Shown here in pieces: positions 56,893-64,000 of a stretch of 64,000 nucleotides of DNA. A program made the position numbers and the translations under genes. Numbering within the stretch: the first letter of the stretch is position 1; every line of letters begins with the position of its first letter. The notes beneath the pieces are model-generated. The model worked only from the letters and a program-made list of their open reading frames with translations. It did not search any database and was not told the origin of the DNA. Origin of the DNA: Owenia fusiformis (Eukaryota > Annelida > Polychaeta > Sabellida > Oweniidae); assembly GCA_903813345.2 (NCBI GenBank), contig CAIIXF020000002.1:16498467-16562466 (forward strand). Direction: 5' to 3'.

Positions 56893-59527
56893 GTAATGAG
56901 AATTACAATACAAATACTGAAAATTGAGATGAACTGATAAATATTAACCATGATTATTAAAAGAAAGCCTAACCTTGTATTCGCGAATGCAGCTTACGCC
57001 CGTCGGCTACCGGATTAACCTACTTTTTTAGTACCAACTTATTTAAATATGAATGAATAGTGGGAGGTACTATTCATTAAAATTGAGATACCCAAAAAAG
57101 TGTAGGCTAATCTGGTAGCCGACAGGCGTTAGTTGCATTCGCGAATATAAGCTGATTTTTGCCTCTGAATCAGTTATTTCCAGAATACAATTGCAAACTT
57201 ACTTTCATTTCTAGTGTTACATTATACATACAGTAGTCTTGGGTGTTATAATAATGTAACTCTTGATATTGGAATATTTATAATTATATCAGTGAATTCT
57301 AGGCTCCACCATTTTCAGATACGCTATACTTGTTGTCATTTCTACGACGCTGTAAGTTCAGTCAGCTAGAATGTCACGCAATGCTTGAGAGAAACGTTTG
57401 CACCCTTCCCTCGGAGGTCCCAGAGTGGTCCTGTAATACTGACACATTGACAGAGAGGTTCAGGAATATACTAAAGGAAGGGTATATTAAATATTTAGAT
57501 TCTTTTCTAAGTATACAATCAAAAACTGGCACAAAAAATATTTCAGATAAATGATCAAATCATGGGACTTTGTCCTTGCGTGGCCAAATTAAAGGGGCCC
57601 ATCGGAGAGTTAACTTTTGGATTCAATATTTTCAAAAGCCATGTCAATGTTTCCCTTACAATTCATATTTTATTTTCTAAACGTATTAATTAAGTTGTCT
57701 AGTTCCAAGAGCATCTCTACGGCTCAGAACGCCATGTAGAACCCACCAATCGTATTCATGACATCATTCATTGTCATAAATCTTGCCGCAGATTGCTAGT
57801 TTCCTGCTGTTGTCAATTTGTCAACCTACAAATGTAATACCATTTATTAAAACAATACTTCTTGCTTCCGAAGGTTTTTGATTCCTCTTCCACATAGGGA
57901 CGACGAGGGACGCAGGGTGGTATTGATGCGTTATGGGCAACTAAGGCTAGCGGATCCGAATCTATACGACTGGAGGGAATACCTGAGGTTGATTAGTGTA
58001 ATGTTAACTATTCTTCAAAGAGAAGAGGCTACACAGGTAATGAGTAAGAAATAAATGCAAAGTAAAAAAAACTTGCTTCATTTTTAAAAAATGTTTTACC
58101 TTCATTGATGATAATTATTGTTTTAGGTAAATGGCCTTGTGTTTCTTTTGGATGACACTGGAATAAAAGTGCAACATTTAACATTCGTACCTATACAGAA
58201 AATTAGGACAGTGTCGAGAATATTCTTTGTGAGTATTGTATTGTGTTGTATTGTCAAATTGAATTGTACTGTATTGTATTGTATTGTATTGTATTTTACC
58301 ACTCATACAATTAATTACAAAAACACAAACTGCTTACTAAAGATAAGATAAATAAACAAACTACGCAGTTCTGCCATCTTTATATTGCTCACGCTCTAAT
58401 ATTTCATGAACGATTGACTTGATAGTGATGGTGCAGTACTAAAAGTCATTTGAAAATATTTTAAAGGCATATTGATCACTCGAAAAAGGCACTATGCATG
58501 GCACTTTAAACACATATGCTATGTTATATTTCAGTCTAATTTTCCTGGGCGTGTGAAGGCCCTTCACTTATACAATGCTGGGGATCTAGTGAACGCCATC
58601 CTTACTCTTCTGGGTCCTCTCATGCCTCAGAAGATAAGGGACAGGGTATGTATTGTTTGCATAAGGAGTAGGGCATGTGGCATGGGTTGTGGTACTGTTT
58701 GCGCAAACATGAGAACACTGCAGGAAACGTGACAAAGACAGACTTTACCCCCGGGCTTTACCTAACCTTACCTTCATTGGTTTACCATGTCCAATGTGAA
58801 TGACAACTCTTACAACAGCTTCTTTGGTTTCCAGATTGTAATCCATAAGAATAAACTTGAAGATGTATACAAACACATTCCACAAAGGATCTTACCACTT
58901 GAATATCTACCAGACGATTATGAAGGACCCTCTGCAGGATATGTGGATGATATTAGAGGTAAACGTAAGTTTCACTCATTGGTCAAGCCCAGAGAAGATG
59001 AATTGGGAAAATACAATGAATGTGAACACCTGCTTATCTGAACACTTTTGCCCGATCCCTGTGGTGTTCGAATTAGACAAGTTTTACTGTGCGGCACATT
59101 TATATGGCTTAACGTATCCAAGACTATGGGCGAAGGAATAGAAGAGTAGGGTTGTATTTTTACTAGCCATGCAAGTATTCTGTAATCACATTATCATGAT
59201 TATGATCGTATTGATTAAGAAACTTCAGCTAGAAGTATTTGAAGGATAAAATTGTCAAATTTACAGTGGGTGGGAACGCTTAATTTTTGTTAATTACGGG
59301 AGAAACGTTGATGGCTGTAGCTTTGGAGAAAGAAATTCTACGCCTGAAAATTATAAACTGCACTGTACGAATCGTATATTTCAGACTTCTTCCTCAGAGA
59401 GCTGACAAGAAAGGAAGTGAGAGACCGTTTGGTGTTCCTAAGCACAGAGAAGATGAGATATATGCCAGAGAAGAAAGACAATGGCCAACAATTAGAACAG
59501 ACATTTAGGAAATTGAACGTGGACTGA
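56673..59527 (+). CDS. CRAL-TRIO domain lipid-transfer protein, seven exons
   Basis: Spliced: 56673-56892, 57319-57481, 57898-58036, 58127-58228, 58535-58645, 58835-58958, 59385-59527, giving 333 residues. The start ATG is directly preceded by an in-frame TAA. The N-terminal CRAL-TRIO-N helices include EKAKTELNEDPKERVAAVQQ and LLSFLRRCKF. The lipid-binding domain follows: DDEGRRVVLMR, VNGLVFLLDDTGIK, then FPGRVKALHLYNAGDLVN and LPLEYLPDDYEGPS. The tail ends FRKLNVD. Relatives are alpha-tocopherol-transfer-like and clavesin-type proteins, which carry hydrophobic ligands in the cytosol. The ligand here cannot be read from sequence. Neighbours give no functional clue. Confidence 0.88.
56893..57318. 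other. CRAL-TRIO intron 1
   Basis: 426-bp intron, nearly half of it a palindromic TIR element (56973-57152). Confidence 0.75.
56973..57152. mobile_element. Palindromic TIR element in CRAL-TRIO intron 1
   Basis: Arms of about 55-60 bp: left TATTCGCGAATGCAGCTTAC and CGTCGGCTACCGGATTAACC; the right arm carries their near-exact inverse, including ATTCGCGAAT at 57137-57146. The centre has its own hairpin, AATGAATAGT/ACTATTCATT (57052-57078). The whole unit can fold on itself. Confidence 0.85.
57319..57481 (+). CDS. CRAL-TRIO gene exon 2
   Basis: Acceptor CCATTTTCAG. G|AT completes Asp, giving DTLYLLSFLRRCKF; donor GTATAT after GG. It carries the conserved LLxFLRxxKF motif of CRAL-TRIO-N. Confidence 0.85.
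57898..58036 (+). CDS. CRAL-TRIO gene exon 3
   Basis: Acceptor TTCCACATAG; the first G completes Gly. Encodes DDEGRRVVLMRYGQLRL through REEATQ. Donor GTAATG, phase 0. Confidence 0.87.
58127..58228 (+). CDS. CRAL-TRIO gene exon 4
   Basis: Acceptor TTGTTTTAG; 34 codons from VNGLVFLLDDTG to VSRIFF; donor GTGAGT. Core beta strand of the lipid-binding domain. Confidence 0.88.
58234..58297. repeat. TATTG pentanucleotide microsatellite
   Basis: Interrupted run of GTATT/TATTG repeats starting a few bases after the exon-4 donor of the CRAL-TRIO gene. It ends in five near-perfect units. Confidence 0.85.
58535..58645 (+). CDS. CRAL-TRIO gene exon 5
   Basis: Acceptor TATATTTCAG; 37 codons with SNFPGRVKALHLYNAG and LLGPLMPQKIRDR; donor GTATGT. 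This is the most recognisable CRAL-TRIO stretch. Confidence 0.92.
58835..58958 (+). CDS. CRAL-TRIO gene exon 6
   Basis: Acceptor GGTTTCCAG. IVIHKNKLEDVYKHIPQRIL through GYVDDIR. Two donors keep the frame: GTAAAC after 58958 (joining R-D-FF) and the stronger GTAAGT after 58964 (adding two residues). Confidence 0.85.
59009..59090. mobile_element. Pogo/Tigger-like fragment in CRAL-TRIO intron
   Basis: Ends GTGTTCGAATTAGACAAG followed by TTTTACTGT, the inverse of the family start. It lies in the last intron of the CRAL-TRIO gene, about 50 bp after the exon-6 donor. Confidence 0.5.
59385..59527 (+). CDS. CRAL-TRIO gene exon 7 (terminal)
   Basis: Acceptor ATATTTCAG. Read in the phase set by exon 6 it gives FFLRELTRKEVRDRLVFL and ends EQTFRKLNVD followed by TGA. 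The end resembles the FRKL-type C terminus of invertebrate CRAL-TRIO proteins. Confidence 0.8.
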
Positions 59528-59911
59528 TTTTTGAAATGTTGTGTCGTACACCCAAATATACATGCTATTTATAGCCTATATATAAATATATAACGTACAA
59601 TGTCATTTATGAAAGATCTGACTTTCAATCTTGGATTTTTCAGCCACAATCAAATTCTCTATTCCATACTATTTCATTATTTTAGTATAACACATAAAAA
59701 CTTTATTCATACATGTTCACAGTTTTCAACAATCATTTCTACCCATGTTGCCCCAAGCGTGTCACAATTGTAGCTTAAAGCTGGAAAACAACTTCCGAAA
59801 AAGTGACGAGGCGAAAAACAAAGCTGTTAGATCCAAAAAGCGACGAGACAAGCGATTGCCTCGTCTGCTTCATCCTGGCTTCACTACAACATTTCCATTA
59901 TTTAGATTTAA

Positions 59912-59922
59912 AAAATGGCGGC
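59912..59922 (+). promoter_or_regulatory. YY1-like motif
   Basis: AAAATGGCGGC, the YY1 core found near start sites of many animal housekeeping promoters. About 2.2 kb upstream of the coronin ATG. Function unproven. Confidence 0.25.
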
Positions 59923-60100
59923 TATGTAACTCAGACAGATAACCCTTTACGTGGTGAGATTATGCACACTTGATGAAAATTAAAATTTATCAAAATTATA
60001 CAATCAATTTACAACTCAACATTGATAGAGGGAAATTTTCAAATGCCTCGTCTGCTACGCAAGAACGTGTTGTTTCTTTATTTCGAAATGTTTGTCGATC

Positions 60101-60296
60101 CATGGGCGTAGCGCCCGGTACGCTGGGTACTCACAGGCGTACCAGATGGTTGCAAATTTGCTCCAAATACAACCAAATTTGAAAATTTTCCTAGGAGAGG
60201 ACCCCCAAATCCCCCTGAATGCTCTTTTTTTGATTCACTCAACTTTTGTTCCTGTGGTGGTGGCGTACTACTTAGAAAAATAGCGCTACGCCCATG
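60101..60296. mobile_element. Non-autonomous DNA transposon with 14-bp TIRs and CGATC target duplication
   Basis: CATGGGCGTAGCGC (60101-60114) is the exact reverse complement of GCGCTACGCCCATG (60283-60296). The element is flanked by CGATC at 60096-60100 and 60297-60301. 196 bp, no coding capacity. Both a perfect TIR and a perfect duplication are visible. Confidence 0.85.
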
Positions 60297-61297
60297 CGAT
60301 CGGTACTTTACTTTTCTGAAAGTGACTCACGCAAGGGATTTTACAAAATACTTTGTCGTGACAAAAATTACCCCCAAATTTCGTGCCATTTAACAACTAA
60401 GTTAGAATTGTGGATTATCAGGTATTCTGCCCATTGTTATTTGACATTCGAATGGAATTCGAAAACTTTAAAACCCGATTTAAGTATGAAGACAGATATT
60501 TTATAATTTAGCTACAATGACGAAAAATCTAAAATCATGTCAACCATGACCTCAGATCCATGACGTGAAAAGTTTTTGCCCATTTGACACGATGCAAATA
60601 CATCCCCAAGAAGGCAGTGGTCAAAATATCAGACTGAGAGGGTGGTATCTGGGAAAATATGAGGGTAGTTTCATGACTCGGAGAGTACATGTACATGATG
60701 AATAAAATGGACGATATCCCAGGCTCCCGATTGACTAACACGACATGCACAAATTACTTTTTTTCATGCCGATAAACCTAATGTAGAGTATAGGACTTTA
60801 ATTCAGAGACATTATTCACTTGTATTGGTCTATTTGTCTATTGAAGCAGTAACATGTGAAGTTTATCAGAAATAAGCAAAGACGTCTCTCGGGGGACGTA
60901 GATGCGAACAGACTAAACCCCGGGGACTAAACCAGATAAATTACCAGTTTCGTTCAGTGTCAAATCCGCTATAGCCATTAAACATAACGAGACTTGACAT
61001 TTCTTGTTTATTTTGTAAAAGGGGAGTCTTACTGCAAATTCTGCGTTTTAGGTATGTTTTGGTTTAGTTTTAACCTTCTTATTGATTTCAAACAATGGCA
61101 AGATATTGGCAACGAGTTTGAAAGTTGCAAATTGTATGATCGTGACCGTAATTGATCTTGTATATTTGTTAATCACCAGAATTCTGCAACCCGGAAGTGA
61201 GTTCATTTTATTTTTTGTAGATTTATTATCACATGAAGTTTATCCAGCAATTACTTCGTCCAGTTTGGCTCTATACTGTTCTCTGGAAGTCAATGCC

Positions 61298-61475
61298 GCA
61301 GGAAGTTCTATCAAGTCCTTTTTGGTCCCTTACGGGTTTTTGCCTCATCAGTGTAGCCTTTCCCAATGGCCATGAGTGTGTAGTACTAGGGACATCTTGA
61401 AGTCTACATCATTGAGGAGGCAACCCCCACAAAAAAATCCGTAAAATACCAAAAGGACTTGATACAACTTCCTGT
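61298..61475. repeat. Large imperfect inverted repeat
   Basis: Left arm GCAGGAAGTTCTATCAAGTC, then CTTTTTGGTCCCTTACGGG, mirrors the right arm ending CCAAAAGGACTTGATACAAC then TTCCTGTAG. Arms about 60-70 bp around a ~45-bp loop. Confidence 0.75.
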
Positions 61476-62067
61476 AGTCAACACATTCCATATCATATAT
61501 GAAAATGTTAAGAGAACATGGTAGGCCTTAAAAGGAGGAGGTGATCGCTCAATACAAATTCCTGTGAATCAAAACACTATCACAGTTGAGTGTCAGCCTT
61601 AGCAGGGGAGTTCATATATGACAGTCTTGACCCTTATTCACTTGAAAAGTGCAACAGTGAAAAATTGCATGATTTTGAAAGAGTTTTTGGCCAAGGTGGA
61701 TTCGCTTGAACCCCTCGAACCCCTTGCTATGAGCCTGCGTCTATCTGGACTTATTCACCAGTCAAACAGAGAAATAAACACAAAGCGCTCAATTATACTG
61801 GCAAAAGATCAACTATTAGTGATCTATTAATGAGCTATATGTATAATCCTCGAAAGTGATAAGTCCATATGGTTATTATAATGGGGCAAATACAATGTTT
61901 TGACTTTCTAACTCATTTTTCTTTTACAATACAAGTCCTTCATGCGCATGGTGAGAAGCCAAGGTACATGTACATGAACATTCAAATACAGTGTGAAATA
62001 TAAGGTAGGATTTATATTATCAGTGTGCAAAATTGAATAGGTTGTTATACTTTTTTTTTTATTTTAG

Positions 62068-62144
62068 ATTGAGATCCTTTCAACATGTGGAAATTTAAAG
62101 TGTCAAAGTTCAAGAATGCAGCTCCTGTGACACCTAAATTTGAG
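62068..62144 (+). CDS. coro7: Coronin exon with start codon
   Basis: Acceptor TTTATTTTAG, 17 bp of 5' UTR, then ATG at 62085 and 20 codons to donor GTAATT. The acceptor implies an upstream non-coding exon. Confidence 0.85.
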
Positions 62145-63220
62145 GTAATTTTTATTGGTCCATAATCTGGAATAAAAAGGAAGCGGACGTGTTTTGTGTG
62201 ACAGCAATTAAGAAAATGTACTGTAGGGGTTAAAACCTGTCATTGAGTAATGACATAATGTTATTGGATTTTATATGGAAATAGTAAGTAAGTAATGTCA
62301 TTATGATTACCATATTCAATTTGCTATCTGATTTCATGACGATAATAGTTTTTAGCTTTTTCGGCATTTTAGAATCAGGATTAAATAGAACCTTCACAAG
62401 ATACCCTTCTCAATTATACTACTCTTGTTATTTTTGTAGAATTGCATCACAGACCTGAATGTTGGATCTATTGGTTTATCTGGGGGTCAACATATCAAAG
62501 CAAGCACAAACTTCATTGCTTTCAACACAGAATCCGGAGGTCAGTAGGTTTTTATGTGCAATACTACAATTTTATTTTGAATAGTCTGAGATTCCACTGT
62601 GGTGACACATTAACCCTTTTCTCAAGAAGGTCTCATAGAATGTGTCATAGAAATTTTACTGTTGAAGTTAAATTTTGTTTATACTCGTAAATTCTATAGA
62701 GATGTAAAGGTGTCGCTAGTGTCACTGTACTTACTTTCAATAGCCAGAAATGATAGACAGATTTAGTTTATTTGATATATGAATTTACTTACACATTGTT
62801 TAAATAATATAATAGATATAAAAATAATTGATGTGAATGGGAAAACACTTAAGTCTAAATTATTGAATTTCATTCACCAAATTCCAGAAGGTTATATTTC
62901 AGGACTGATACACATATTTGTGTGTCTCTTCTCTTCCAAATTATTATCAATTTCCCAACTGGATTCAGTGCCAGTAGCTGATGATTGAAAACTGCACAGG
63001 ATGAAGTATGCAAATGAGTCTAGTTTGCTGAATTAAAAATCAACTTTTACAGAGTTTCCTAGTCCCTCTGCCTATAACTCCCTTATGGAATCCCAGGGGT
63101 GGAATTAACTCACACACAGAACATTCCTTTTTACTGCAGGGGGAGGTGCCCTAGGTATTGTAGCTGCAGATGCCAAAGGAAGACAGCCAAGACCCACTCC
63201 TACATTGAAGGCTCATGCTG
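62085..63220 (+). CDS. coro7: Coronin-7/POD-1 type gene, 5' part (continues past window)
   Basis: Coding exons 62085-62144, 62440-62539 and 63140-63220, phases 0, 1 and 1. The predicted start MWKFKVSKFKNAAP matches the conserved coronin-7/POD-1 N terminus. It is followed by ITDLNVGS, GGQHIKASTNFIAFN, GALGIVAADAKGRQ and TLKAHAG, which lead into the first WD40 repeat of the coronin propeller. An in-frame TGA 15 bp before the ATG (62070-62072) supports the start. In the known family the protein has two tandem coronin propellers and acts in actin organisation and Golgi/endosomal traffic. Only about 80 residues are in the window. Confidence 0.88.
62440..62539 (+). CDS. coro7: Coronin exon 2 (coding)
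   Basis: Acceptor TTTTTGTAG, donor GTCAGT. Encodes NCITDLNVGSIGLSGG through AFNTESG. Phase 0 in, 1 out. Confidence 0.87.
62540..63139. other. Coronin intron
   Basis: 600-bp AT-rich intron; no feature seen beyond the splice signals. Confidence 0.75.
63140..63220 (+). CDS. coro7: Coronin exon 3 (coding)
   Basis: Acceptor TTTACTGCAG, donor GTGAGT. Encodes GGALGIVAADAKGRQPRP and TLKAHA, leading into the first WD40 repeat. Phase 1 at both ends. Confidence 0.87.
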
Positions 63221-64000
63221 GTGAGTTAATTTACTGTCTTCCTTCCCCTCCTGTGGTTATTTGCTTTGTACCCATGCTATATCACTTGTACCTTCATGGG
63301 CTTGTAATGGAGACATTGTGACTTGAAGTTGAAGGCCATTTATGTTGAAACAACATGATATGTCCTTTTTACTAATATGAACAAGGGGTTTCATAATAAC
63401 TGTTCCCCTCAACTTCCAATCCTAAACAACAGAACCCTTTTGTTATATATCACATGAAAGCATATTCAATATTGGACTCATAGAAACCTGGACATAGAAA
63501 CAAATACTTTGCTTGACATATTGATACCTTTTTTACAAATTATACCCTGTGATTGACTAGCCTCCTTATTGCCCTCTCATGTTACAATCTGGGGGCAAAC
63601 TTTTTACTTTATAAGAACGTTCGATCGGGCATAATAAATCAACATTTTTCATCAGATTTAATATATTTGTTAATTTTTGAAAATAGGATTCAAAGAAATA
63701 AATCTAGATTTTCTCAAAGGCATCTTATGAACACATAAACTCATGCAATACGGCACAATTTGAAAAAGATTTTAGTAAGCCATTTTGCCTCTCTTAATAT
63801 TAGAGAAGCGCCCATCAAATAAAGTCACTTGCAAAATGTACTGTACTAACATAGGCGTAGCCAGGGGGGTGCGATCGCAAAAATGTAAATGTCGAGCTTT
63901 AAAATGCTTTTTATTTGAAGCTTCTAGTTCAATTTTGAAGGAAGTTGCATCAATTTTTGTAAAATTCAAAATAAATCTTAATTTTTTGGCTTGTTTATGC
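63221..64000. other. Coronin intron, continues past window
   Basis: AT-rich. At 63850-63880 there is CATAGGCGTAGCCAGGGGGG next to GCGATCGC, similar to the CATGGGCGTAG terminus of the 60101 element and probably a transposon edge. No exon seen. Confidence 0.6.

Larger units (their letters stand above)
59528..62067. other. Intergenic region and upstream/5' intron of coronin
   Basis: 2.5 kb holding a 196-bp transposon with target duplication (60101-60296), a 60-bp-arm inverted repeat (61298-61475), a YY1-like word (59912-59922) and an ETS-like word (61188-61199). The coronin coding exon at 62068 has a splice acceptor, so an untranslated first exon and the promoter probably lie here. Confidence 0.6.

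Noticed and set aside
59287-59508. Long frame over the last CRAL-TRIO exon ending TIRTDI
   Set aside because: The phase set by exon 6 selects another frame, which ends FRKLNVD and fits the family.
59745-59942. Basic 65-residue frame (SKKRRDKRLPRLL)
   Set aside because: Contains an inverted GACGAGGC/GCCTCGTC repeat and no family resemblance; likely repeat-derived.
1-64000. tRNA, rRNA or other structural RNA genes
   Set aside because: No cloverleaf arms or conserved rRNA blocks were seen on reading; a covariance-model search would be needed to exclude small RNAs.

Overview
This is AT-rich animal genomic DNA. Intron-rich genes with GT..AG boundaries, transposon fragments inside the introns and gene families restricted to animals rule out a prokaryote. 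Frequent copies of the palindrome TACATGTA suggest a mollusc, probably a bivalve; that is inference. All three recognisable host genes lie on the + strand.

Layout. (1) About 1616-54381: a Shroom-family gene whose 5' end, including any PDZ domain, lies before the window. I can chain nine coding exons (1616-1804, 8201-12446, 15198-15316, 26674-27627, 50695-52164, 52448-52559, 53018-53119, 53621-53794, 54121-54381). Every phase matches and together they give about 2,541 residues. The last three exons encode the ASD2 domain, which binds Rho-kinase in known Shrooms. (2) Inside the fifth of the eight introns, in the same orientation, sits a complete Ty3/gypsy-type LTR retrotransposon (41765-49599). 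Its two roughly 506-bp LTRs look identical by eye, and it carries gag, pol with a C-terminal chromodomain, a plausible primer-binding site, a polypurine tract and a target-site duplication. Gag and pol share one frame and are separated only by a UGA that sits in a potential hairpin. (3) 56673-59527: a seven-exon CRAL-TRIO lipid-transfer protein (333 residues). (4) 62068 to beyond the window end: the first three exons of a coronin-7/POD-1 gene.

The rest is introns and intergenic DNA rich in small repeats: a strict 22-bp satellite (4833-5304), a degenerate ATGGTCATGCACTG array (13360-13700), several terminal-inverted-repeat elements (41325-41513, 55404-55611, 56973-57152, 60101-60296, 61298-61475), a pogo/Tigger-like CAGTAAAACCTGTCT family, and a dispersed short repeat with the core ATCAGCAAGGAATAAAGTAA in both orientations.

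The three host genes have no obvious shared pathway. Shroom and coronin both act on actin, but their proximity may be chance. I saw no tRNA, rRNA, CRISPR array or prokaryote-type system. The observation most worth a second look is the in-frame UGA between gag and pol.
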